Below are positions 29,301 to 41,476 of a DNA stretch of 64,000 bases, one piece after another. The notes under the pieces were generated by a model, which saw nothing but the letters and a program-made list of their open reading frames with translations, was not told the origin of the DNA and ran no database searches. Location of the stretch: positions 16,351 to 80,350 of the forward strand of contig JASAMV010003716.1 of NCBI GenBank assembly GCA_030248065.1. Reading direction: 5' to 3'. Each line of letters starts with the position of its first letter. Positions within the stretch are counted from its first letter, which is position 1. Position numbers and translations under genes: made by a program. This DNA is from Rhynchonema sp. JSB1_4 (lineage: Eukaryota; Nematoda; Chromadorea; Monhysterida; Xyalidae).

Positions 29301-32300
29301 GTTAGGACATCAGGTTACAATCTTCAACAAGATTATAGCGGACGAGCACGGTTCACGAGCAACAAAAAACGAGAAAACTACCCTTCGCCGCGGTAAACAC
29401 ACATATTACCTGCCAACATAACAACCATCAAAATGTTTGAAAGGGTATACAAAAACACACAAAAGACCGCGCAAGACATGTGCACGTAAATGAGCCTAAA
29501 AAGTTCGCGGACCGCCCAAGCAGCCAGCTAGTCAGTCGGCTAGTGACCCAGCACACTTTGATGACACGGCCACTGACCTAATGCTCGGGGGCGCGCATCC
29601 CGGGTCGGTCGTTCCGGCCGTCATTGCATAAATTGGTGATTTGAGGTTTCCGGCATGTTTCACCTTGTTGACGAATATTTTGATGTTGAGGACGTTGGTA
29701 GGATAAATACAATTAGTAACGTTAAGTGCCACGTTGCTAAATATGGACTGACCTCAAAATGTTCCACATTTCTTCGCAAAGCAGCTGACCAGCGCGGTGC
29801 ACACGTAAAGCGTAATTTGCTATGCGCCCCGTCCCGTGGCCGCTCAGTATGCGGGTAACTGCTTTGGTGCACGTTTCAGCTTAACAAGCCAAGTTATGTA
29901 CATATACAACCCAACCTATAGGTGCATGATGTACACCCATGTTTTTCTTACCAGAAAGATGACACACAGGGTACACTCCTTGGAGCGCGCGGGAAATCTT
30001 TTTCGGAAAAGCCGCTCGCCTCTGCGCACACGCGCTGCCAAAAAGCTGACTGTGCTTGAACATGCATTATGTCTTTGGAAGTTTTTTTGCTCCAGGTTTG
30101 GTGGCATCAGGGGAAAGTCGGGTAAACAAAAAACAACGGTTTTTTATGTTCCAAACTCGATCTTTTTGACCGACTTGACTCATACACAGCTTTGTAACAC
30201 GAGTCTTTTGAATGCACCAGTACTGAAAGGAACTGATTTCACTTGTTGCAAAACACAAATGCCCCTTTAGAGCGGCTCCATGCGTTTGTTGGGACTGGTG
30301 TTGTTTGACGCTATGTTCTGCACGTGCGGAACCCGAAAAGCTGTATATCTGCATTGTTTCGGCTGTTGGAACCCTACTCCAAACCCCAAAATGCTCTTCT
30401 TTCTTTGCTTGCAGTCCTTCTTGAAAGGAGCGCGCATGGTCAGCGCGAATAACAAATGGAGGAAAATTATACGAAATTTAGTTTCGTGTCGGGCCACAGG
30501 AACACTTTGGCGCGGGATGCGCTAGTTGCAAACGTTTACAAAGATTGGTTCCGTATGATATACAGGAATGCTTGGGTGCAAGGGTGCAAAGTGGGACAAA
30601 AAGCGTTCAGCAAGAATGCAGAGATTTTGGTATTTTAGTCCCAAGCACGAAAAAAAGCTCGAGAAATTCGTATATTATCATTGAATGGGCCTAAAATAAC
30701 AGGATATCATTACCGGCGGTCCGTGTTAATGAACAGCTTTCTTACATTGTCATGGAAAACAAGCTGCTTGAGAGATGAGGGGCGATGCATCAGATTTAAT
30801 GGACACTGTTCAGGAATAGGCAAGGATTTATAGGATCTCATGATATTTACTCCGAGCCTCATTTAAAGCGAATGAAATTCAGGACAATATAAAGGGCGAT
30901 AATCGCCAGGAACTGAAGCAGGTTCTATCAGGCAGTGAACTAAACCGGGAATAAAGGTTCCAGATAAACCTAAATGAAGACATGTTAGCGTCACCAACCA
31001 AACTGGACTGGAAAGAAAAGAGAAGTTTCCATGGAACATCACGAGTAGCCTCGGGTCCGATTTACGCGCTTTGGAGTACGCAAATCGCTTTATTCGAGGA
31101 AACTTGATTCTCATAGCAATGGAGGAACTTCTGAGTTCGTTATCTAAATACAAGTGAAGAGGGCCACATCAGTGGAGATACAACATTAAAAATTATTTGA
31201 GATACCTAGATTTCTCGGGTATGGCACACGTGCCAAGCGTACAACACGTGCCCAAAGTGGTACCCGAAACTCAAAAACAGCAATGACACGCGCCTGCATT
31301 TGCAGGCTGTGGGATTTGACGAAAAGTAAAGATTTTTCCAGCAGCTGTGATAACAGTATTCGGCTGAGCGGCATATGCCGGTCATTGGTGATAAAGCAGA
31401 AACGCCCAAATTACTTGGGTACATTTGGCGCATGGAACAAAGTTACTGTATGTCCACATTGTATGGTAACATACATAGTACCAGCTATCATCGATCGAAT
31501 TAAACATATACAGTACATAGGCACTGTTACGGGGCCCAACTACATAAATCAAGATAGTCTCACAGTCTTGAAACGCGCACAAAATAAACACAAGTGAATG
31601 AAAGAGAGTTGTTGTATCTACAGAATACTACACCTTGCTTTACGGGCGGGCTTGTGGAAAGCTGATATGTAATTTGGTTACGCGCCCGAGGCCCCAAAAG
31701 TTGTAACCGCGCCGTGACTGACTCTGTCTCGCTACCTACAAAGTACATATGTATGTATGTATGTACTGTATATGTATTGATGATGACGGAATTTTCCAAG
31801 CCATGGAGCCCAGAAGGCTGGTCACTTGCTTATTTTGCGCGATACGGGTTGAAACATTCACATGCATTGATATAAGAGATTGGGTTTTGGTGTCAGAACC
31901 TGAACCTGGAACATAGAAATATACTCATGCGACTCTACATCCAGAGGTGTCACGTTACCCGGTCGTCTTGAGCCGTTAAAATAGAATTTAATATAATTTC
32001 GAGCACGCAACATTTCGCAGCCCGTTGCGCTGCTACGGAATGTTATTACGTGGGTCTATTGAGGACTTGAGAATTTGGTCAGGTATACCGGTTCTGATGA
32101 ATTAGTGAAAAGAAGTGTTCGGTTCGTGAAAATGTCATGAATGCCCAGGTTTTTTTTAAAATTGTTATGCCATCCTGACCCCAACTTCGCAACTATCGGT
32201 GTACCAGCAACAATGAACGACTCGGCAGCCAGTGTTCTGTGATAAAAAAACGTGGCCGGCCGGCGCCTGCCTAAACTTCAAAATTCCTTGCACATTGTTT

Positions 32301-32605
32301 GCGTAGTCAGCTTATCAATTTGACCACAAGTTTTTTTCCAAAATAATTGGTGCAAGACAACACTGCCAGCAATCGGAAGTACCAACGAAGAGTAGGACCG
32401 CGATCAGAACTTCTGTTCTGGAATGGAATGACACTCACCTGTCGGCAGTAACGATCATTTGAACAACAACAAACAACGGCAACGTGACGTTTCGATGCGG
32501 CAACATACAAATTAGCATAGAGCGAGTAAATAGAGCTCATGATTGTCCAATAATAATGGTTGAAGTCATGGTAAACCACAATAGACCGCGTGGGCGTGTA
32601 TTATC
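26302..32605. other. Gene-poor stretch with short unassigned frames
   Basis: No exon chain or RNA gene that I can support. Short open frames occur on both strands at a density expected by chance for DNA near 45 percent GC. One minus-strand frame (31153-30863) contains GTFIPG and, further on, PGDYRPL, which loosely recalls the FIPK...YRPI motifs of non-LTR reverse transcriptases. It could be a decayed retroelement, but the match is too weak to name. A TATG-repeat tract lies at 31743-31776. Confidence 0.4.
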
Positions 32606-33409
32606 GTGACGATACTAGAAGAAGAAATTATCGGCTGGCCGGCAGGATGCGATGTGTGTGTGCTATCACGACGATACAAGGAAAAACTTTTACAGCTTCC
32701 TCGATTGGATGAAAAAAGTTCGAGTAGTGTTGCTCCATGTGATTTTAACTTCGAAGGACACACATATCGTGCGCGACATGCGCAAAATGCGGCGACTCTA
32801 CTTAAACACGATGTTTCCGGTCTCAGACTCCGACGTAATCTATCAGCTGATAAGTTGACGTGGTCGAATTGCGGTGTCAAATGCGATAATTGTCGTTTCG
32901 CACTATATTCGCATCTCTTTTGGGCGTCAAAATTTTACGTTGTTAGAAGTTCATGGTTTGATTTTGATTTGAATTTGAGCGGGAAATTGCATCTGACGGA
33001 AATTGACCGGGCGCCTGCTTCGATGCACCAACGCCCCCAGCTGGCAATTTCTGGCACTGAAATTGGGGGGATACTGTCAGAACTTAAAAAGAATGTAAAG
33101 AATTTCACAGCTGCACTAAAACTGCGTCCAATGCGGTTGAGACGATGTACACGGTGGTTATTGCAGCTCTTTGGTAAGGCAATGCCCATTAGGGACAGAT
33201 ATGCAAATAAATTTGCGCATGACAAACTGTACATGTATGCCTTACATATGACAATGACATGTATAACGCCATGTAATGTGGGTGGGTATAATGCATATCT
33301 GACAATTAGCAAACCACAGTCCAAAATTGGTTTTTGCATGACGCCAAAAAAGCGTATACAGTATGTAGAGCTTGCAACTAATCACGGCGGGCTAAAGCAT
33401 CGTCATTAA
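32606..33409 (+). CDS. Unrecognised long open reading frame (267 codons), no ATG at its 5' end
   Basis: The longest uninterrupted frame in the window apart from nothing comparable in the known exons. It opens with a GTG; the first in-frame ATG is about half way along, so as an ATG gene it would be roughly 125 residues. The product is basic and mixed in composition, with two CxxC pairs (CDVC near the start and CDNC near residue 95) but no domain I recognise. By a rough stop-frequency estimate a frame this long is unexpected by chance in 64 kb. It could be one exon of a spliced gene, a decayed transposon or viral gene, or a coincidence. Flanking splice sites are not convincing. Confidence 0.25.
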   Translation: MTILEEEIIGWPAGCDVCVLSRRYKEKLLQLPRLDEKSSSSVAPCDFNFEGHTYRARHAQNAATLLKHDVSGLRLRRNLSADKLTWSNCGVKCDNCRFALYSHLFWASKFYVVRSSWFDFDLNLSGKLHLTEIDRAPASMHQRPQLAISGTEIGGILSELKKNVKNFTAALKLRPMRLRRCTRWLLQLFGKAMPIRDRYANKFAHDKLYMYALHMTMTCITPCNVGGYNAYLTISKPQSKIGFCMTPKKRIQYVELATNHGGLKHRH

Positions 33410-36400
33410 CAAACACCATAACGAACCACCGTGTTTGTCTGCATACCGCATACGACCACCATAATTCAAAAAAACATATCTTCAGCGCAGATTACAGGTG
33501 AAACAATGCTTGTGACCACCCGTGCCCAGGCGTGTAATGTATCACTCTGTGTAATGCAAGGACATACTGTATGTACACGCGCGGGAATGAGTTGAGGCAG
33601 CCGCGCAAAAACACAAAGAGGCCCAAAATCTGAATATGGCAAAAAATCAATGTTGGCGCATTCCTGCTCGGCGCCGGTCAACCTGTGCATGCAAACTATT
33701 TGTTACGCCAGTTGTTTAGTTTAGTTGTAACCTATACCTTTTGTGTTGGCTAGGCTAAAAACCAGGGACAGGAAAATATATTCTGGAATTCTTTGAGCTG
33801 AAGCGGTCCAACAAAGTGTGGTCAGGATGCCGGGTTACGGCATAAAGCCAGGTAGGCCATGAGAATGATGGTCTCATACATTACTGAGTAATATGGATTA
33901 TTATGAATGAACAGTGCAGGCAGGCAGCTGTGCTAAAAGGGTGGACAGTTTTCATGCGCGACAGCTTTTTTTGTCGCATACATGAACATCATGGGATGTG
34001 TACCCGGTCAGGTATAGCTATTGTTGGTGGCACATGATCTATGCCGATGCTAATGCGCCATTCTGAACGCGACACGACGACAGTAGTTTGCGTGTTGTAT
34101 GTGGTGTGAGCGCACCAAACAAGGGGAGTTAAGCGTCAAACAAGCAAAGCCTAGTCAGGAGTCCACAAGTTACGGAAGGGGACACCCGTACCGTATACGT
34201 TAATGTGTGCATGAGCACCTACATATAGCACGGGGAATACAATAGCCGATATGCATACTGTTGGCATCCGGGGTTGGGTCGTGGGTCCCTGACGACTCAG
34301 TTTTTTTTATGCGGCACCTTCATGGTGATTTTGGGAATTTTAAATCGACTAGCGTAATTGTTGTTCCCTCATTCAATCAACAGCTTTTACGCCGGCCGAG
34401 ATCGACGTTCTATAAAAATTACCAAAAGGTACCGACACGTTCAAAAATGACCCGGACCCCGACCCCGGATGCCATGCCAACAAAGTGCATACGGGCGCAA
34501 CAAGTATACGTAAGGTTTTCGACTCGGCGCATTATGCAAACACATTAGGCGCAGGCGTGTGTACCTTTATGAAGGTATTGGTATACCTAATGTACCTGCG
34601 TCTGGACGTTCTACGAGGCGTGACGCAGTGCGCCATTGTTTTCGTTTTGGTCACGCTCCGAGGCAGACCAGGCGCGTCATCCTCACGGGCACTAACTTGG
34701 CATGACACGGATCGGACTTTGCGGCCGCAAACTTGGAATTTATTATGAATTGTCCAGAGTTTGTCGCAGAAACTTTTAGTCGGATGCATACTATCTAGAG
34801 AACCAGCTTGAGTTCTTCAAATGTTGACAGAACACAGGCCTAGCCGAAACTTGAATCAGAGAAATATAACTGATCAAACGTAAGCATAAAAATATCTCTA
34901 AGTTTTGCGCAAAAGTCCAATCCGAGTCCCAAAAACTTGGCCGCAACGCAACCACCGTGCCCATCAGATGGCCAGTGCACGAACTTGGCTGGGTGATGAC
35001 CACTGATTCCATTACTTAATGGGTCCTAACCTCCAAGTCGGTCCCTACAATTATCATTTGACCTGGGGACCCACAATCCACCTTTGGAGCTATGTATATA
35101 CCATCGACGGTAATGACATACACACACAACGTGGGCTAATTACGTTGTGTCCCCGGCTGCCTGATATTGTGGCCGCGCCAAATATACATATAAAAGCGGG
35201 TGGCAGATTTTACGCTTCACTCATTCGCGCGTGACGGACGACCAAATAATCACACAACATGCACCCTTTCTGGTATATAAAGGTTTGGGTCCAGATAGAG
35301 ACGTGAAAATGTGCATGCCCATACAAAGCTTGAGCCGTTATTATGTTCTTATCGGTTCGGAATGGGAAGTGCTGATAAAACCAGCACACCCAAAAACAAT
35401 ATTGCATGTGCACATGACAGAAAGGCCAGGTTACTATGAAACGTAATGAACATTTGTCTGGAAACTTGGCACCAACACCCACAGGTGCATTGGCTCCCAA
35501 AGTGTCTGCACGACAAGAGTAAAACTATATTTGTTAATCTGTTTAGTGTGCAATATTGAGGATTGTTGTTTCTGTGGGACGCTACTGCCAGCTTTACGCG
35601 CAGACACTTTCGCTAATAAATTCGTACAAAAATCATAAATAGTAATTTTTCCACCCATACTAGTTCTGGTCATGTTGTTTTGTAAATACGATTAGTGGCG
35701 GGTTGTTTACGGATGGGACCTATCGAGCTCATAATTGTTGTCGATGATTATCTGGACAAAATTTGCCATCGTGGAGAGGGGCCTGAGCATGTTTTCAACG
35801 CAATGCCAGTGTATAGTCCAGCCACGTGCTCATGAGACGACTCTTTTTAAAGCTTGCTTGGCCAAATTCAAAAATGCGCCGGTTACACGGGTTTTCGCAA
35901 ACAAAAGAAAGAGATTGGGCCGAGAGACATGATGACAAGTTCCAGCTGGCTGACCTCAATTTGTTGCGTGCTTACGCGAACAGCAACATCGTTCAATACA
36001 CAAATGTTTTGGGAGTCAAAAGGGAATTTACGCACCGAGGTGGAGAGCGTGTTTTTAAAAAATACATGCATTTCTCTTTATTTCATTTCCGAAACACGTG
36101 GAACCGGAACATTATTAGATCCGTTCAGGTCAACTTCAAAATAAGTCGTCTCATGAGTTCGTGGTTGGACTATACGCATCAGCAAATTAATAAACATCCG
36201 GATTGATAAGTTAATTAACCCTCGCAAGCAAACCACTAATTTTAGATGGATCGAGGTGACTCAGCAAGCACAATAATCGATTCTTACTGTTGTTCGAGAC
36301 AATTAGAAAAGGCCAAAACTTGACAAGGTTGAAACAAACGTGTAGAAATAATTCGAAAAAGTTATAGTCTCAACTGACTTTTAGCCCCATCAACATCGGG

Positions 36401-39400
36401 CTATGGAGCTGCATTGTGACATCACACCAATGTATATGCGCATAAGCATTGTACCTTTTTTGCAAAGAAGTGTGCCGGGCGCGCGTTAAATATTTCTAAT
36501 TTTCTTTCTCACCCCGAGCTTTGGTGTTTGTACCAACGCTTTGGCGTCGATTTATTAGCTAATTCAAGCGCAGCATAAGCGCCGTACCTTGCCCGAATGA
36601 GCGAAGCAGAAAAGCAGCAGAGTTTGCGGTTCTCCAAACTGATTTAACACATAAGGGTCCTAAAACCGCAAAAATTCAAAAATAAGACAGCTTTTTCGAC
36701 AAGTCCCCGAAGGTAATTCCAAGGTGCTGCATGATGGTGGTGGTGGCTGGTCACCCACTTTCAAGACACAGCGAAATCCAGCTAAACAGTCACTGCAGAG
36801 AGACAGATAGTCTCAAATAATGGCCTGGTGTTTGGCGACTTGTGTATTAGATACGTGGTCGATTCCCGGGTACAATAGGTCGGTTGGATCATAGATAGCC
36901 GGTTGGTAGGACCAGGTATACACCGTTAAGTGGATATTGATACTGGGAACCGGCCTGCATGCAGGTCTGTGCATTGGTACTATAAGAATGCAAATATAAA
37001 ACTGTAACGTATCGGGTCCGCATAGCGGCCATAGTGTGTGAACGCGCGTTAATCCGGCTGTTACGGTATAAAGTTGGCGCGAGACAATTTTGTTTCAATT
37101 TATGGAGCCGCAAAACTGTAAAGTTCCGAACTTTAAAGCTAGAGCCTTTGTGCTGGCTTGAAAAAAATTTTGGGCATTGAAATAAAAGGATACCACAATT
37201 TTTTGTCCCATATTTGAACATAATTGCTCTGTTTGAGCGGGTCGCACCATTTTAACGTCGTTTTGTTCCTGCGTACATGTACTACACACAGAGACACACA
37301 CACAAATTTCCGGTGCAAAGTATCAACACAAACACAAATCACGCGTCAAAACGTTTTTCGGTCAGAAAGCAGAGTCCGGGAGACCAAAGCTGCGGCTATT
37401 CCGCGCGATATAACTGGGCACGTACATAGATTGGTACTGTAGATGACAGAGGGTACCCGTCTAATGAGAAAGTAAGGCTGACTCATGAGCCTTTCATGTG
37501 TTCAAAATGGTTGCTTTGGGATATCACTTGTCGCCAAGACTATGCGCTTATTTGGGTACCGTTTGATACTGTAATCGCAATAAAACATGCGCTTTAGGAA
37601 GTGTACCTAATGCTTGGCTAAGGAAGCGGAAACAACACTGTGACATCTTGACCAGCTTAATTTCAGAATTTTGATTCCGAAATATACAGTTTTGAAATTC
37701 AACTAACTTAGCTTAACTCCAGTACGAACTTTGGTCAACGTTAAAAACGTGAACAGCGTGGTTGCCACTAATTCGTTGCTGGAGGGGTCTAGAGGGCGCC
37801 AAAAAAACTATTGATCAAGCAGTGCGTTGAGTTGTTCTGTTGTCTTGCAGCCCATCTCAACATTCAACTGCATAGGTACTGTATATGGACGAATAATTTT
37901 TTGACGTCGGCTAAAATCTGCGCATGACGAAATGGCACTCTGAGTGAAGATAGTTACTGAAAGTACACCAAGGCATGGTTGTATGTACCCTACAAGGTGG
38001 ACATACATACTATGCACCTAAAACTGCAAATCATGAAGTGTGCCCCAGCTGTGTGCTGGTCAGATTTAATAGTGCCGGTGCCAGTCATGTCGCACTTAGA
38101 GCACATCAAAAATTTTTCGTTTTTGGGCACCAGTTGTAAAAGTTGCTCAAAAACTCCAATGGCTCAAAGTGATCTGATTGACAGACCATGAGTACCGAAA
38201 AAAATGCGGTCCAAAGGTGCGCGGCGGGACAAAGCCAGTAGCTGGCGGCTACGGCGGCGCCTCCAAAAAGCCGATTTTATTTATTTTCTGTTTTACGTGC
38301 CTCAACCGCGCACGAAGCATGCGACTTTAAGTTGGAGTGCCTACCTATATGTGTACAGGAGGTAGGCACTTGCCCTTCATGTGCCCCCTCCAAATGTGCT
38401 CTTCTGTGCCACACCAAATGAGTGACTTTGGTCGAAAGGTACCAGGCAAAATGTACTAAAAACAGTAATTCGGCTGCTGAGATCTACAAACCGCAGCCGC
38501 GCCCACCTTGCTGCTCGTGGGCTTGACCCGAATGAAGTTCGATTAGAAAGTGGGACAGAAAATGCGGTGTATCGTCATTTTTTTAGGAACTAAATTGAGT
38601 TTGACGTAGAATCTGCTTCAAGTGCAAGACAAGCACAGGTGGTATATCACACCGAGTCACCACGTGAATAAATGCGGCGAAAAAATTCAATGTTTTGTGA
38701 TGTTTCATCAATTGTACATCGTGGCAGAATGTGAATCAATCTCCAACTAAAAAAAGGTCCTATCACGGTTCTCATTTGTGCCCCCGAAGTTAGTGTCCTG
38801 TACCTCGCGCCCTCATAAACTTGTTTAGGCGCCACCACACACGCAGATATGCAATCACTGTGACCGGGGACCAGGCGCGCTGGCACCCATCAGAGAGAAG
38901 CATCACATTGTTTATTGCGCCTTGCTTTATTTGCTGGTGACACAAATAAAATGGTATACCTATACGTGATTACATGTAACCACGCTGCACATTTGCCTGA
39001 AAAAGAATTGTGTAGTTATTTTCGGCAAGTGAGTGAAACTGCTTATACAGTTACAGCTGTTGCTTCAAAAAGAGCGTAATTTGAGAGGAAATCGGGTTTT
39101 AGTGCGCGCTGCAGCGAAGATAGAAAACGATGAATGAAGTCATAGAAGGACCTGGTCATGTATGCTATGCAGCCACAAAGAATGCGGGAAAAATACGCTC
39201 GAACAGAAACATGGCGCACAAAAATGATGAACTCAAAAAAGAAACATATTGTTGTTGCGTTTTTGACACACACAACGACCACTTTAGGTCACCATGACGA
39301 TGTCGCGCGATGTTTGAACATCTGCGACACGAACGATCCCCAAGGTATTGTAGTACCCAAACTTTACGACACGCGTGATTGAGACAAATTTATCATTATG

Positions 39401-41331
39401 ACAATAATTTTCCGGCTGCTGCGTTGTGATGTTTCAATGGCATCGAATTTCATGATATCATATTGCCCTTTAAAATCAGGCGAAATTCATTGTCCAATGT
39501 ATACAAAGTTTCCATCGTTGTGCTTGGCCGGTTGAGTGACTGATCAGGGCGTAAAGTGGATTGACACCAGTTTGTCGTGTGGGCAACACGCGACACTTAA
39601 GATTTCCCATAAGACTCGCTTTTGGACCTGCTTTCCGACCATGTTTGGCGCGGTCGGGCTGAAAAAATGCGTCGCGACCACAATTTTGAAACAAACGGCA
39701 CGCGGAGTGCATCAAGTGGATGAGCTTTGACATATCGCATTGTTTGTCATGCGAAATGAGGAAGATATACGATATACCCAACTGCGCCCGGATCTTTGAT
39801 CTTTTGTTTTCATTTCCGTGCTTACTGATGTACATTGTTTCTTGTCACCTGCTTACTGTTCATGGAGCACTTCTGAAATTGTTTCATTTTGTTCCATTTC
39901 ACGAGTGTGTCTCAAGCGCGGTCAAGCGTTGAAAGTTGAATGTAAAAACATTGCAATATACCGTATCTCCAATTAGACGATGTCTCAGGTTCCAACTTAG
40001 GAAACATGCATGCACAAGTAATTTCACCATATTTTCCTGAAAACAATGCTCTGCACGACATGGTGAGAAGTACAGAATTCCTATTTGACGCTAACCCTCA
40101 CAAACTGTTCGAAGAAAACGCATTTTCTGTCGGATTTCTCACATCCCAGCTGTGCGACAAAAATATGGAGCATAAAAGTCACATTTATGTATAGGTTTGT
40201 ATACCGTATGTCGGCGACTCCCCAGAGTGCAATATGTTTCGGTCGAATTACAAGGATTCCTCAACTCTTTGAGCAGTCCGGCGTTCGATTTCACAAATGT
40301 TTCTTGTGCTTTTAGGGTACCCCTTTTAAGCGAACCCCATTTGTTGGTAGGTACTCGACAATTTGGTGCGTCAATCGGTCAACCAGACGAACGGGTGGCA
40401 AAAAAACGAAGAAAATTGCGACGTTTTCCAGTTTTTTCAATCCGAGAAAAAGTCCCACCGCATGATACAATGGCCTGCAGGTTTGCAACACATGCGAGAA
40501 AAATGAGTGGATGCTTTTTTCGCCCCGACCGGATCATAAAAGTTTTTCCATGCACACAATTTGGGGTCGGATATCCAATCCGAAATTGCACGTGGTTCCC
40601 ATGCAGTGTCGGGTTACCCCGGAACGACAACTAAGACAACATTATCCTCAAATCACTCCAAAACGCATGTTCACCGATGCAAAATACCCGGAACACACGC
40701 TCAAAACTTCGCCGCTGGATACTGGAAATGCAGGATTTACGGTTGCGATCGGCAGAGCTGTTCTTGGGCACAAGTAAATATAAAATACGATTCCACCTGA
40801 TGGTGACCCGGTCATTTTTCTTCGCAACATGGTACCCACAAAAACAAAACGCGAAGAGTTCGACACACTGAAATACTTTTCGCCGACAATTGTCGATTGC
40901 GTGTGCGTTCCGCTGTGAAACCAAATTGTTTTTTTTTTCATTTCTTTGGTATCGAGCTGGAATTTTGACAGATAGTCCAAATGGGGGAACCCGATAACAT
41001 TTCGGTGGATTTGGATTTCTTGACCCACAGGCGGACGCACATAAAAAGCAACTCAGAGTTGAGTCGCAGGCCCGCGCTCCGGTAAATTGAGTTACAGCGT
41101 TTTTTTTGTTCCGAACGTGACCCAAAATGTTCGCCCGTGGTAGTTGATTTCAGAATACTCTCTCTCACACACACACACACACACACATCAGGCTTCATAA
41201 TCGGTCAAAGTTGCAGTGAAGGAACAAAACACCGCGAGAGTCCAAAGAGTGTTTCAGCACGAGAAAAGTACCGAAAACCAACAAACATGAGATAAAAATG
41301 AAAATTATGAGAAAAAAATCAGTTGACTTAC
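33410..41331. other. Gene-poor stretch
   Basis: No supported gene. Protein-like but short frames lie on the + strand at 35019-35234, 35231-35446, 35826-36206 and, most notably, 40006-41090, where consecutive frames with interrupting stops give plausible composition. No family is recognisable and each length is within chance expectation. An (AC)n microsatellite occupies 41166-41187. Confidence 0.4.
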
Positions 41332-41476
41332 CCTGTGGGGTCTGTACATTTATCCCTAAATTGGCAGTGACGTTGTTGTTGGTCTGCTTCGCCGTAACGT
41401 TGACATCGACAACTGTATTTGCCCCACTTGTCCTGCTGCTGCTACACGCATAACGCACCACAAAGAGCACACGCAT
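41332..41476 (-). CDS. Candidate first coding exon of an unidentified gene
   Basis: On the minus strand a strong acceptor (polypyrimidine run then ATCCTGCAG, exon from 41513) is followed 37 bases later by an ATG at 41476. The frame stays open for 48 codons to a strong GTAAGT donor after 41332. The encoded piece is Thr/Asn/Val-rich with two NVT glycosylation sequons (for example VTAKQTNNNVTANLGINVQ), suggesting an extracellular protein. In a nematode the acceptor could be a spliced-leader site. No downstream exon was found, so this may be spurious. Confidence 0.25.

Noticed and set aside
29655..30638. Chain of + strand frames resembling a decayed protein
   Set aside because: Composition looks coding-like but lengths fit chance, frames shift repeatedly, and no motif is recognisable.
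30863..31153. Possible non-LTR reverse transcriptase fragment on the minus strand
   Set aside because: Only two short motif-like strings match, with stops just after. No catalytic FADD-like motif nearby, so it is not annotated as a retroelement.
39476..39835. 119-codon minus-strand frame as a continuation of the 41332-41476 exon
   Set aside because: No acceptor in the required phase and no similarity in composition.
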